In this document: piece by piece, positions 23,782 through 31,446 of the stretch
Numbering within the stretch: the stretch's first letter is position 1
Layout of the letters: each line of letters begins with the position of its first letter
Notes under the pieces: generated by a model
Databases searched by the model: none
What the model was told of the DNA's origin: nothing
The model's input: the letters and a program-made list of their open reading frames with translations, nothing else
Made by a program: the position numbers and the translations under genes
Assembly: GCA_017628675.1 (NCBI GenBank)
Contig: JAGBYS010000129.1
Location: forward strand, 1 to 31,446
From: Tidjanibacter sp.
GTDB lineage: Bacteria; Bacteroidota; Bacteroidia; Bacteroidales; Rikenellaceae
DNA length: 31,446 bases
Direction of reading: 5' to 3'

Positions 23782-24280
23782 GTTGAAAATAGCAGAGCGC
23801 ATAACAAAGATTATAGACCTATTTTACATTAGGCCGCTGAGGGGGGTGATGTCGAGGCAGACCTTCAGGTATGCCGTGTGCGGAGGCGTGAACCTCGTGC
23901 TCAACTGGCTGCTCTATGCGTTGCTGTACGATGTGGTGCTCCGCTTCGACTACCTCAACCTGGGGTTTATCTACATCTCTCGCCACATTGCGGCACTGGC
24001 CATAACCTTCCCCGTGACTCTCCTCACGGGCTACCTGCTCCAGAGCCGCATCTCGTTCAAAGGCTCGCCCCTGGGCGATAGGGTAAGCTCGGTGCGCTAC
24101 CTGCTGACGACGCTCGGCTCGCTGGCTATCAACTATGTGTGCCTGAAGTTGTTTGTGGAGTGGGCGGGTCTTTATGCCCCTGCGGCACAGGTCCTCACCT
24201 CGCTCATCACGATTGTCTATAGCTACCTCCTTCAGAAGTATTGGACCTTCCGAGGAGCAACAAACCAGGAGAAACATTAA
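23756..24280 (+). CDS. GtrA-family membrane protein
   Basis: A 174-aa protein with four predicted membrane segments and the GtrA hallmark FRYAVCGGVNLVLNWLLYALLYD. The start at ATG 23756 (MNYKETRNKLKIAERITKIID) keeps the N-terminal cytoplasmic helix seen in related proteins. A longer frame beginning at 23624 is entirely inside uvrB and is not credible. GtrA-family proteins are thought to help flip polyprenyl-linked sugars across the membrane for glycosylation of surface polymers; the substrate here is unknown. It overlaps uvrB by 26 nt, so it is probably translated from the same transcript. No glycosyltransferase gene is adjacent, and the link with uvrB may simply be genomic convenience. Confidence 0.88.
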   Translation: MNYKETRNKLKIAERITKIIDLFYIRPLRGVMSRQTFRYAVCGGVNLVLNWLLYALLYDVVLRFDYLNLGFIYISRHIAALAITFPVTLLTGYLLQSRISFKGSPLGDRVSSVRYLLTTLGSLAINYVCLKLFVEWAGLYAPAAQVLTSLITIVYSYLLQKYWTFRGATNQEKH

Positions 24281-24293
24281 ACAATACCATAAA

Positions 24294-24335
24294 ACAGAGT
24301 CGTGGGTTACATTTTCGTAACCCGCGACTCTTTTT
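24294..24335 (+). terminator. Terminator between the GtrA gene and pgk
   Basis: AGAGTCG-T-GGGTTAC (24296-24310) pairs with GTAACCC-G-CGACTCT (24317-24331) around a 6-nt loop, followed by TTTT. The other strand has GTTTTA after the stem, so it may serve the convergent pgk gene too. Confidence 0.88.
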
Positions 24336-24342
24336 ATTCGGT

Positions 24343-24363
24343 GAGCCTAAAGCCTAAAACCTA
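24343..24363 (-). repeat. 7-nt tandem repeat at the pgk stop codon
   Basis: On minus the units TAGGTTT, TAGGCTT, TAGGCTC run with exact 7-nt period. The first TAG is the pgk stop codon. Confidence 0.6.
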
Positions 24364-25623
24364 CTTTTTGATGGCTGCTACGCCGGGAAGCTCCTTGCCC
24401 TCAATGAACTCGAGCAGAGCACCACCACCGGTCGATACATAGCTAACCTTGTCGGCCAGGCCGAACTTGTTGATGCAAGCAACGCTGTCGCCACCGCCAA
24501 TGAGCGAGTAGGCACCCTTGGTCTGGGTAGCCTCGGCGATAGCCTCAGCCACAGCCTTCGAGCCGGTCGAGAACTTCTCAATCTCAAACACGCCTACGGG
24601 GCCGTTCCAGAGGATGGTCTTGCAGTCGAGGATCTCCTCACGGAAGAGTTTCTTACCCTCCGAGCCGATGTCCACACCCTCCCAAGCGGGGTCGATCTCC
24701 TTCACCGAAGCCTCCTGGGTGTTAGCATCGTTGGAGAAGTCGTCGCAGGTGAGTGCGTCGGGCGACATCACAAACTTGATACCTTTCTCCTCGGCCTTCT
24801 TGAGGATGCTGAGAGCGGTCTCGAACATATCGGGCTCGCAGATGGACTTACCAACCTTGCCGCCCAGAGCAGCCGAGAAGGTGTAGGTCATACCGCCACC
24901 GATGATGATCTTGTCGCACTTCTCCATAAGGGTCTCGATAATGGAGATCTTGGTCGACACCTTCGAGCCACCAACGATAGCCACAAAGGGACGCTGGGGG
25001 TTCTCCATAACGCTCTCGATAGCCTTCAGCTCGCCCTCCATTACATAGCCGAACATCTTGTCCTGGGGGAAGTACTCGGCGATGAGTGCGGTCGAAGCGT
25101 GTGCACGGTGTGCGGTACCGAATGCGTCATTGATATAGCAATCTGCGTAGGAAGCGAGCCTCTTGACGAACTCTTTCTGGCTCTCCTTAACAGCCTTCTT
25201 TGCCTCTTTCTTCTCCTCCTCGGTGGCGTCCTCTGCCAAGCCGCGGGGTTTGCCCTCCTCCTCGGCGTAGAAGCGAAGGTTCTCCAGAAGGAGTACCTGG
25301 CCGGGCTTCAGAGCGGCAGCCATCTCGGCGGCCTTCTCACCCATACAGTCGCCTGCGAAGAGCACCTCCTGGCCGAGGCGAGCCTCAACGGCGGAGATGA
25401 TGTGCGAGAGGGAGTATTTCTCGTCGTTGTTTTTCTTGGGACGACCCAGGTGCGACATAAGAATAACGCTACCGCCACCGGCGAGAACCTTCTTGATGGT
25501 GGGGATGGCTGCACGGATGCGGGTGTCGTCGGTCACAGCGAACTCTTTGTTGAGGGGCACATTGAAATCCACGCGGATGATGGCGCGTTTGCCCTCGAAA
25601 TTGTAAGTGTCAATTGTCTGCAT
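24361..25623 (-). CDS. pgk: Phosphoglycerate kinase
   Basis: Pgk converts 1,3-bisphosphoglycerate and ADP into 3-phosphoglycerate and ATP in glycolysis, in the cytosol. The 420-aa product has the substrate-binding RVDFNVPLN (17-25), [35 protein letters not shown] and the nucleotide-site GGGDSVA (about 376-382). The lysine- and glutamate-rich insert after [16 protein letters not shown] is typical of Bacteroidota enzymes. It is transcribed on its own strand with a candidate promoter just upstream, and it converges on the uvrB unit with a shared terminator. Confidence 0.98.
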   Translation of the reverse strand: MQTIDTYNFEGKRAIIRVDFNVPLNKEFAVTDDTRIRAAIPTIKKVLAGGGSVILMSHLGRPKKNNDEKYSLSHIISAVEARLGQEVLFAGDCMGEKAAEMAAALKPGQVLLLENLRFYAEEEGKPRGLAEDATEEEKKEAKKAVKESQKEFVKRLASYADCYINDAFGTAHRAHASTALIAEYFPQDKMFGYVMEGELKAIESVMENPQRPFVAIVGGSKVSTKISIIETLMEKCDKIIIGGGMTYTFSAALGGKVGKSICEPDMFETALSILKKAEEKGIKFVMSPDALTCDDFSNDANTQEASVKEIDPAWEGVDIGSEGKKLFREEILDCKTILWNGPVGVFEIEKFSTGSKAVAEAIAEATQTKGAYSLIGGGDSVACINKFGLADKVSYVSTGGGALLEFIEGKELPGVAAIKK

Positions 25624-25675
25624 AATTGTACTAACCTAATTTATATGTTGTTGTTGATAACTCTTTTTCGGGGAG

Positions 25676-25683
25676 CAAAGATA
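25676..25683 (-). promoter_or_regulatory. Candidate -7 box of pgk
   Basis: TATCTTTG on the minus strand matches TAnnTTTG exactly and lies about 52 nt before the start codon. A TTTG at the right -33 distance is not seen. Confidence 0.5.
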
Positions 25684-25731
25684 GTAATTTTGTGCAAAAA
25701 TGCGGACATCACTCCGCTAAATAACCATTTC

Positions 25732-27177
25732 TTAACGCTCCTTGCTCTCTTGGTCGAAGACCTGGTTGTCGCTTGTGACCTTCTCGGAGAAGGCGTAGTG
25801 TTTGGTGTAGGTTCCCTCGGCCCACTCGCCGTAGCTCTCCAGACACTCCTTGTTGATGTCATCCTTGCCGTGGCCGCAGTGGGGGCACTTATAGGTGTTG
25901 ATGACCTCCTGAATGTGGCTATGGGTGATGTAGTCGCGATAGGTCACACTCTGCTCCCAGGTGTGCTCGCGGTAGCTAATCTTTTTCCACTTGTTCGGGT
26001 CGCTCTGGTTGTTGTAAGCCTCCAGACGACTCCACCCCTCGGAGCCCATCATAGCGTATTTCCACTCGCTCCACCACTCGCGCTGTTTGGGGCCTCGCTC
26101 CTGTTCGTGGGCCTTGGTGTGGCGCTCCCAGTAGTTCCTTCCGTTGCGCTTGGCGCTATACTCGTGCTGGTTGAGGTGCTTGCATTTGGGGCAACGAAGG
26201 CCGCTGTATGCCACCCACAAGAAGAAGAGGTTGAGCACCATAACGATGAGGTATGTGAAGCTGAACCATCCGGCAAGGCCGTAGCTCTTGATTGAGGAGA
26301 GCCATAGGGCGGGTGGAAGTGTGCCCAGACCAAAGAGTATCACCCCGACGAGCGAATTGGGTGCCCAAATGAGGGGTATCCTCAGCACCAGCAGTATGGC
26401 AAACAGGCCGAGCAGCAGCAGGCCCGGCAGGTAGCACCAAGCCTTCTCCATCACGACACTCTCGAAGGGCGAGCAGAGGGGAAACTCGCTCACCGATACC
26501 ACGGGGCCCATCAGGTCCACCAACTCGGGGACCATCATTTTCGAGCGTGGATACTGCCAGAATACGAGCTTGTGGGAGAGGTATTTACCCTCGGCATCGT
26601 AGCTCACCACGGGGCGCATATATTTGCCCGTAGCCCCGTCCATCACGAAGACCTTGAAACCAAACTCCACAATCTTCTTGCCACCCTTGCGGCTCTTGAC
26701 ATACTCCGCATTGAGGTACTCCTGCTCAATCTGCTCCAAGGTGTAGCGCTCTACAATCTGCCCAAACCGCTTCTCGGAGATGGGGCGGCACGAGCGCTTC
26801 TCGCGCCTCGGGAGCGAGAGGCCGTCGGCCCCCTTGCCTACGGTAGCCACCTTTATGAATCCTCTGTGGGAGCCATTGGCTGTTTCGGCCCAGAAGGCTG
26901 TCGCCTCCTGCTGTGCCAGAAGTCGCACCTGGGTGCCCTTTGAGAGGTAGATGCTGTCGGCATTGGAGTCGAAGTTGCCCGTGGTGAGGTATCCACCCTT
27001 CTCGAGCGCCACAACCACCCCTTCGGGGGTGTGTACCCTCTCGCAAGTGGCAAGAAGGATGGGCACAATGGCGACGAGAGTTACCAGAAAGGCGTGTGCC
27101 TTGAAGCCAAGGCTGAACACAAAGCGAGGAATCCACAACAGCAGGTCCTTCAGCGATTTGAGTTTGGGAATATACAT
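25732..27177 (-). CDS. Membrane protein with SH3-like region and split zinc ribbon, function unknown
   Basis: I do not recognise this 481-aa protein. Residues 27-45 form a membrane segment. Residues about 53-112 look like an SH3-like beta domain (ALEKGGYLTTGN...QVRLLAQQEATAFWAETANGSHRGFIKV). Residues about 165-215 suggest a second beta-rich domain. Three further hydrophobic segments lie near 246-268, 273-293 and 302-325. Two zinc-binding knuckles follow, CPKC (329-332) and CPHC (431-434), separated by about 98 residues rich in Trp, Tyr, Lys and Glu. Together they could form one zinc ribbon with a large insertion. The N-terminal region between segments is probably outside the membrane and the ribbon inside. 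It has its own candidate promoter and lies 108 nt upstream of pgk. It looks lineage-specific. Confidence 0.75.
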   Translation of the reverse strand: MYIPKLKSLKDLLLWIPRFVFSLGFKAHAFLVTLVAIVPILLATCERVHTPEGVVVALEKGGYLTTGNFDSNADSIYLSKGTQVRLLAQQEATAFWAETANGSHRGFIKVATVGKGADGLSLPRREKRSCRPISEKRFGQIVERYTLEQIEQEYLNAEYVKSRKGGKKIVEFGFKVFVMDGATGKYMRPVVSYDAEGKYLSHKLVFWQYPRSKMMVPELVDLMGPVVSVSEFPLCSPFESVVMEKAWCYLPGLLLLGLFAILLVLRIPLIWAPNSLVGVILFGLGTLPPALWLSSIKSYGLAGWFSFTYLIVMVLNLFFLWVAYSGLRCPKCKHLNQHEYSAKRNGRNYWERHTKAHEQERGPKQREWWSEWKYAMMGSEGWSRLEAYNNQSDPNKWKKISYREHTWEQSVTYRDYITHSHIQEVINTYKCPHCGHGKDDINKECLESYGEWAEGTYTKHYAFSEKVTSDNQVFDQESKER

Positions 27178-27244
27178 AGCCGTAAGGGTTTTGTGTTAAT
27201 ATACGGATGAGAATGTCAGGTTCGAGTCGAAGTGGTTGTTTTTG

Positions 27245-27252
27245 CAAATATA
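27245..27252 (-). promoter_or_regulatory. Candidate -7 box of the zinc-ribbon membrane protein gene
   Basis: TATATTTG on the minus strand matches TAnnTTTG exactly and lies about 67 nt before the start at 27177. The -33 region has no clear TTTG. Confidence 0.45.
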
Positions 27253-27470
27253 GCACTAATATTTGTAACCGAGGCCATTGAGGGTAACTTGAAACTTTCG
27301 CGGCGGCGTTTGTGGATTTGTTCGCCAACCCTCCCTCCCTCGTCCTCGGAGAGGTTTTATTGCCCACAAGATAGTGATTATTTTCATTTTCAGACCCATA
27401 AAAGCGGACAAAACATCTCTCGGAGAGAATATTTAGGGTGGGGGGAATAACAACTTCACAAATAAAGTAG

Positions 27471-27478
27471 TACCTTTG
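27471..27478 (+). promoter_or_regulatory. Candidate -7 box of kbl
   Basis: TACCTTTG matches TAnnTTTG exactly and lies 41 nt before the kbl start, the same octamer and distance class as for the fimbrillin-hybrid gene at 31359. The -33 box is weak. Confidence 0.5.
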
Positions 27479-27519
27479 TAACAAATTGTAATCAAACAAA
27501 CCTAAAATAACTATAAACT

Positions 27520-28707
27520 ATGTACGGTAAAATCAAAGAACATCTCCAGAAAGAGCTCGCCGACATTCGCGAGGCCGGTCTTTACAAAGTAGAGCGCATC
27601 ATCGAGTCGCCCCAGAGGGCTGCTATCGAGGTGGGTGGCAAAGAGGTACTCAACTTCTGCGCCAACAACTATCTCGGTCTTTCGGACAATCCACGCCTTA
27701 TTGAGGCCGCCAAGAAGGCCCTCGACAATCGCGGTTTCGGTATGTCGTCCGTAAGGTTCATCTGCGGCTGCCAGGATATCCACAAGGAGCTCGAGAAGGC
27801 TATTGCAGACTACTTCGGCACCGAGGACACCATCCTCTACGCTGCCTGCTTCGACGCCAACGGTGGTGTGTTTGAGCCCCTCTTCACTGAGCAGGACGCT
27901 ATCATCAGCGACTCTTTGAACCACGCTTCGATTATCGACGGTGTAAGGCTCTGCAAGGCTGTGCGCTATCGCTACGCCAATGCCGATATGGAGGAGCTCG
28001 AGAACTGCCTCAAACTCGCTCAGGCTCAGCGCTTCCGCATCATCGTGACCGACGGTGTCTTCTCGATGGACGGCAATGTTGCCAAGATGGACGAGATTCT
28101 GGCTCTGGCAGAGAAATATGACGCTCTTGTTATGGTTGACGAGTGCCACTCGGCAGGTGTTGTTGGCGCTACCGGTCGCGGTGTGACCGAGCTCTACAAC
28201 TGCCGTGGCCAGGTGGATATCCTCACCGGTACTCTCGGTAAGGCCTTCGGTGGCGCTGTGGGCGGTTTCACCACTGGTCGCAAGGAGATTATCGAGATGC
28301 TCCGTCAGCGTTCGCGTCCCTACCTCTTCTCCAACTCGGTACCCCCCGCAGTTGTTGGTGCAAGCATCGAGGTCTTCAAGATGCTCTCCGAGAGCAACGA
28401 GATCCACGACCGCTTGGTGGAGAATGTGGAGTACTTCCGCACCAAGATGCTCGAGGCCGGCTTCGACATCAAACCCACCCAGAGTGCCATCTGCGCTGTA
28501 ATGCTCTACGACGCACCCCTGTCGCAGGTTATGGCTGCCAAACTGCTCGAGGAGGGTATCTATGTGACCGGCTTCTACTACCCCGTAGTTCCCAAAGGTC
28601 AGGCCCGCATCCGTGTTCAGGTATCGGCAGGTCACACCCGTGAGCACCTGGATAAGTGTATCGCAGCCTTCACCAAGATTGGTAAGGAGCTGGGCGTAAT
28701 CAAATAG
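27520..28707 (+). CDS. kbl: Glycine C-acetyltransferase (2-amino-3-ketobutyrate CoA ligase)
   Basis: A PLP enzyme of the alpha-oxoamine synthase family. Kbl cleaves 2-amino-3-ketobutyrate with CoA into glycine and acetyl-CoA, the second step of threonine breakdown. The 395-aa product has FCANNYLGLSDNP (46-58), DSLNHASIIDG (131-141), the PLP-ring contact VDECHSAG (206-213) and the Schiff-base lysine in LTGTLGKAFGG (Lys241). Length and motifs fit Kbl rather than the longer BioF or serine palmitoyltransferase relatives, though sequence alone cannot fully exclude other oxoamine synthases. No threonine dehydrogenase gene is adjacent. An Lrp/AsnC gene follows by 33 nt, which suits an amino-acid-responsive unit. 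Confidence 0.92.
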   Translation: MYGKIKEHLQKELADIREAGLYKVERIIESPQRAAIEVGGKEVLNFCANNYLGLSDNPRLIEAAKKALDNRGFGMSSVRFICGCQDIHKELEKAIADYFGTEDTILYAACFDANGGVFEPLFTEQDAIISDSLNHASIIDGVRLCKAVRYRYANADMEELENCLKLAQAQRFRIIVTDGVFSMDGNVAKMDEILALAEKYDALVMVDECHSAGVVGATGRGVTELYNCRGQVDILTGTLGKAFGGAVGGFTTGRKEIIEMLRQRSRPYLFSNSVPPAVVGASIEVFKMLSESNEIHDRLVENVEYFRTKMLEAGFDIKPTQSAICAVMLYDAPLSQVMAAKLLEEGIYVTGFYYPVVPKGQARIRVQVSAGHTREHLDKCIAAFTKIGKELGVIK

Positions 28708-28740
28708 CCAGAGGCATCTTTTTGCCGAACAACAACGACA

Positions 28741-29217
28741 ATGACTAAGGTTGTCCTGGATAAGATAGATCGCAAGATTCTTCAAATGCTGGTGCGCAAC
28801 GCCCGTATGCCCTTCCTGGAGATTGCCAGGGAGTGTGGCATCTCGGGTGCTGCGATCCACCAGAGGGTCAAGAAGCTCGATGAGCAGGGTATCATCCTCG
28901 GCTCGAGGCTCGTTGTGGACCCCCGACTGCTGGGCTACGATGTGTGTGCCTTTGTGGGCATCAAGGTGTCGGAACCGACGCTCGAGAGTTCCACCATCGA
29001 GGCCCTCAGCCAGATTCCTGAGGTTGTTGAGTGCCACTACATCACCGGCGCACACAACCTTATGGTGAAGCTCTACTGCGAGGATAACGAACACCTTATG
29101 CGCACCCTCTCGGAGGGTATTCGCAAGATCCCCGGAGTGGTGGGCACCGAGACCTTCATAAGCCTCTCGGAGTCCCTCTCGCGCCAGATCGATGTAAGCC
29201 ACCTGTGCGATGAGTAG
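28741..29217 (+). CDS. Lrp/AsnC-family transcriptional regulator
   Basis: A 158-aa amino-acid-responsive DNA-binding protein. The N-terminal helix-turn-helix runs about 5-55 (LDKIDRKILQMLVRNARMPFLEIARECGISGAAIHQRVKKL). The C-terminal RAM ligand-binding domain follows (about 66-150, with DVCAFVGIKV and ECHYITGAHNLMVKLYCED). Length and layout are standard. It lies directly after kbl and overlaps the queD start by 8 nt. The most natural inference is that it senses glycine, threonine or a related amino acid and controls this unit; the effector and targets are not visible in the sequence. Confidence 0.94.
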   Translation: MTKVVLDKIDRKILQMLVRNARMPFLEIARECGISGAAIHQRVKKLDEQGIILGSRLVVDPRLLGYDVCAFVGIKVSEPTLESSTIEALSQIPEVVECHYITGAHNLMVKLYCEDNEHLMRTLSEGIRKIPGVVGTETFISLSESLSRQIDVSHLCDE

Positions 29218-29647
29218 AGTGCTGCTGACCAAAGAGTTCCGACTCGAGATGGCCCACGCACTTGTGGGCTACGACGGCCCCTGCAGCCAGATTCACGGCC
29301 ACTCCTACCTGCTGGAGGTCACCGTCGAGGGCCCCGAAGCCCAGACGGCGGGTGCCAAGATGGGTATGGTTGTGGATTTCAAGGAGGTGAAGAGGGCTGT
29401 TGAGGAGAGTGTTGTTGCTCGCTACGACCACTCGTTCACCATCCGCCGCACGGAGCAGACCGAGGAGCTAATCGCAACCCTTTGCCGCCACTTCACCCGC
29501 ATCAATGCGGTGGATTGGCAGCCCACGAGCGAGAATCTCCTGGAGCACTTCTCGGAGCTTATCGCCTCCGCATTGCCCGAGGGCGTAAGGCTCCACTCGC
29601 TGCGCCTCCACGAAACGGCCACCTCCGCCGCCGAGTTGCTCCTTTAG
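29210..29647 (+). CDS. queD: 6-carboxytetrahydropterin synthase (QueD/PTPS family)
   Basis: A 145-aa zinc enzyme of the 6-pyruvoyltetrahydropterin synthase family. QueD converts dihydroneopterin triphosphate to 6-carboxytetrahydropterin in the queuosine and 7-deazapurine pathway. Zinc ligands are His16 (MAHAL), His29 and His31 (IHGHSY). The catalytic Cys25 sits in CSQIHGH, with the QueD spacing. Asp73-His74 (YDHS) and PTSEN (106-110) complete the site. The ATG at 29210 overlaps the Lrp gene stop, so translation is probably coupled. A strong terminator follows. A pterin-synthase role other than queuosine is possible. Confidence 0.9.
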   Translation: MSRVLLTKEFRLEMAHALVGYDGPCSQIHGHSYLLEVTVEGPEAQTAGAKMGMVVDFKEVKRAVEESVVARYDHSFTIRRTEQTEELIATLCRHFTRINAVDWQPTSENLLEHFSELIASALPEGVRLHSLRLHETATSAAELLL

Positions 29648-29658
29648 AAGCGATTGAT

Positions 29659-29706
29659 AAAAACAAAGAGGGCCCATCCGCAATGGATGGGCCCTCTTTG
29701 TTTTTG
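29659..29706 (+). terminator. Bidirectional terminator between queD and the fimbrillin-hybrid gene
   Basis: A long stem, with core AGAGGGCCCATCC and GGATGGGCCCTCT extended by CAAA/TTTG, has a 5-nt loop and A/T-rich flanks on both sides. It lies between two convergent genes and can end both. Confidence 0.92.
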
Positions 29707-29718
29707 TGCGTTTTGAGC

Positions 29719-31359
29719 CTATTTCACGCTCCAGGTGCCCTGGCCTTTATCCCAAGCGCCCTCAGCGATGGTGTAGAGGTTGGTGCCATCGGTGGGGATT
29801 ACAAGGTCGGCGGTCTGGTTCCACTTGTTATCCCAGTTGTTATTGGTGCTGGTGGGGTTCATACGGCAGAAGATAACCGAAGTGAAGTCGCCCACGGGGA
29901 TGTGCACCTCATAGATGCCATCGGCATCCTCGTCGGTCATACTTACCCAAGCGTCACCGGTGCCGAAGAAGTAGGCAGCAAAGCGAGCGCCATCGGCCTT
30001 CCAGTTGTTGTTGGGCGAGAGGAAGAGCATATTCTCGGTAACCTCGGGCTCCTCGGTGATGGGCTCCTCACCGCTAACGGTCTGCTCGGTAGCCTCTGCG
30101 GGGGCAACACCTGCACTCATAAGGTAAACCACAAGGCTCTTCTGGTTGAAATAGATATCATAGGTACCTGCTGCCTCAACAACGATATCGCCTGCGCCAT
30201 TCTCGGCCGAAGCGGTGAAATATTTGTTGGCCTGAATGTAGTTGATCGCACCACGACCAACATTCACAGTGCCCTCCCACGAGCCTGCGGTGCGGATCTT
30301 GAAGGCGTCGTAGGCCTCCATAACAACGCCCTCAGCAACCAAAAGGTCCTCGGTGGGGGTGGTGTAGAGAATTGCGTCGGTAGCCCAAGCGCTGGCTGCA
30401 AACGAGCCTACTACGCCAAGGCCCGAAGCCTCTGCCACGAAGGTGTTCTCGTCGTCGTTACCATCCTCATTGCCGGTGTTGTCGTCACCCTCCTCGGTCT
30501 GGTTGAACTGGAGCTCATTGTCGGCCTCCCAGTCGGAGATGGTGGGGGTGAAGTCGGTAGCAATGCTCTCCTTGGTGAGGGAGATCTCTGCGGTGCTAAC
30601 CTTGCCTGCCGAGAAGGTTGCGGCGCTCGAGATACCGAAGGTGTACTGCTTGTCGCTCTCGGTGGTCACGATAAGCTGGGGGGTAACATCGCTCTGGGGA
30701 ACGAGGATGAGGGCCCAAGCCTCTGCGCCATCGACATTTACGCTGGCAGCCTTGATGGTGCCCTTCGAGCCGCTTGCCACGGCGTTGCCGCTCTTCATAT
30801 CCACGGTGGTGGTGCCATAAACGCCCGAGAACCACACATTGGAGATAGCCTCGTCCAGCTGGTTGTCAATCGTGATAACAACCTTCGAGAGTGCGTGACG
30901 GAAGGGGAGCACAACGGCAGCCTCGGTGGGAGCCGAGGTGGTGGCAGCCACCATCAGATCCGAAGCGGTGTAACCGGCCTTGGTGCTCTGGTCGGCATTC
31001 ACGGTGAAGGTGTAACCCTCTGCGCTGTAGTTACCTGCGGCGTTGTAGGGATAGTAGGCGAAGATATCCGAAACGACCTCCTCCTCGGTGTACCAGAGGT
31101 TGGTCTGCTCACTGGTGAGCTTACCTGCGGTGTAGGTGTAGAGTGCGTTGTCGAGCCAGGTGGTGGCGGGGGTCACGATGTGAAGACCCACCTTGTCACC
31201 CTCCTCAAAGGCGGTGTCGGTAGCCCTGGTGAAGTTGTACATCTGTGCGCTCACCGAGATCTTCTTACCCTCGGGAGTGGGGGTGTCGATAACCTGACGA
31301 CACGAGGTGGCAACAGCAGCAAAGCAGAGAGCTGCGGCCAAGATTTTAGTAAGTTTCAT
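29719..31359 (-). CDS. Fimbrillin-like lipoprotein with C-terminal carbohydrate-binding-like domains
   Basis: A 546-aa exported lipoprotein (lipobox ATSC, Cys20). Residues about 30-285 are a fimbrillin-like domain with the hallmark FTRATDTAFEEGDKVGLHIV (43-62), IFAYYPYNA and LPFRHALSKVVITIDN (151-166). An acidic linker (288-307) follows. Residues about 310-415 resemble a SusE/SusF-type starch-binding repeat (FKIRTAGSWEG, then YDIYFNQKSLVVYLM). After a Glu/Pro/Thr linker, residues 443-546 resemble another carbohydrate-binding beta module, with WKADGARFAAYFFGTG, FCRMNP, NWDNKWNQTADL and a GTWSVK end. The gene stands alone with a strong promoter and terminator. It could bind glycans at the cell surface; whether it joins a fimbria is unknown. 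Confidence 0.8.
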   Translation of the reverse strand: MKLTKILAAALCFAAVATSCRQVIDTPTPEGKKISVSAQMYNFTRATDTAFEEGDKVGLHIVTPATTWLDNALYTYTAGKLTSEQTNLWYTEEEVVSDIFAYYPYNAAGNYSAEGYTFTVNADQSTKAGYTASDLMVAATTSAPTEAAVVLPFRHALSKVVITIDNQLDEAISNVWFSGVYGTTTVDMKSGNAVASGSKGTIKAASVNVDGAEAWALILVPQSDVTPQLIVTTESDKQYTFGISSAATFSAGKVSTAEISLTKESIATDFTPTISDWEADNELQFNQTEEGDDNTGNEDGNDDENTFVAEASGLGVVGSFAASAWATDAILYTTPTEDLLVAEGVVMEAYDAFKIRTAGSWEGTVNVGRGAINYIQANKYFTASAENGAGDIVVEAAGTYDIYFNQKSLVVYLMSAGVAPAEATEQTVSGEEPITEEPEVTENMLFLSPNNNWKADGARFAAYFFGTGDAWVSMTDEDADGIYEVHIPVGDFTSVIFCRMNPTSTNNNWDNKWNQTADLVIPTDGTNLYTIAEGAWDKGQGTWSVK

Positions 31360-31406
31360 TGTGTGTTAATTTATGGTTTGATTACTAATAGATTGCAAAT
31401 ATTGGG

Positions 31407-31437
31407 CAAAGGTATAATTTAGTAATGCAAAATGCAA
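31407..31437 (-). promoter_or_regulatory. Promoter of the fimbrillin-hybrid lipoprotein gene
   Basis: On the minus strand TTG (31437-31435), 20 nt, then TACCTTTG (31414-31407) match the Bacteroidota promoter. It predicts a start near 31400 and a leader of about 40 nt. Confidence 0.75.
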
Positions 31438-31446
31438 CATTCCGAG

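Larger units (their letters stand above)
27178..27519. other. Divergent intergenic region between the zinc-ribbon gene and kbl
   Basis: About 340 bases without a convincing gene. It holds a candidate -7 box for each flanking gene (27245-27252 minus, 27471-27478 plus). Two copies of CTCGGAGAG occur near 27343 and 27419, each within a small hairpin. No repeat element of the A or B type is present. Confidence 0.6.

Overview
This window comes from a fairly G+C-rich member of the Bacteroidales, most likely an Alistipes-like gut species (Rikenellaceae); the genus is a guess. The order is supported by several fimbrillin-family lipoproteins, promoters of the Bacteroidota type (TTTG, about 19-20 nt, TAnnTTTG), a CCDC81/HU-SPOR protein and Bacteroidota-type versions of housekeeping enzymes. 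There is no sign of a prophage, insertion sequence or CRISPR array.

Region 1 (1-9,440, minus strand) is a fimbrial (type V pilus-like) operon. Two fimbrillin-type lipoproteins (342 and 362 aa) are followed by two very large lipoproteins. The 1,182-aa one has an N-terminal fimbrillin-like half and two tandem copies of a roughly 350-420-residue surface module. The last one runs off the left edge and has one such module followed by Ig-like sequence. Region 2 (9,669-13,124, minus) is a three-gene unit: MATE exporter, cytidylate-kinase-like protein and phospholipid-type acyltransferase. Region 3 (13,125-17,620, minus) holds dnaG-smpB, tsaB and a dCMP deaminase, separated by repeat-filled intergenic DNA. 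Region 4 (17,800-21,519) has a small truncated signal-peptide frame on plus, then on minus lgt and a SPOR protein, and an XRE/S24-like regulator with a histidine kinase. Region 5 (21,617-24,280, plus) is tRNA-Arg(CCG), uvrB and a GtrA-family gene. Region 6 (24,361-27,177, minus) is pgk and a membrane protein with a split zinc ribbon. Region 7 (27,520-29,647, plus) is kbl, an Lrp/AsnC regulator and queD. Region 8 (29,719-31,359, minus) is a lone lipoprotein joining a fimbrillin-like domain to SusE/F-like and starch-binding-like domains.

The least explained material is intergenic. (a) Two ~125-bp hairpin elements and one degraded copy sit directly after the stop codons of smpB, dCMP deaminase and tsaB. 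(b) A ~53-bp two-hairpin element occurs twice complete and once partial, and its stem changes are compensatory. (c) At six loci there are tandem repeats of exactly 7-nt period whose unit sequence differs from locus to locus. These could be genome-wide families and are the best candidates for something undescribed. Among proteins, the modular fimbrial tip candidates, the fimbrillin/carbohydrate-binding hybrid, the regulator-kinase pair with a palindrome on its promoter, and the split-zinc-ribbon membrane protein deserve a second look.
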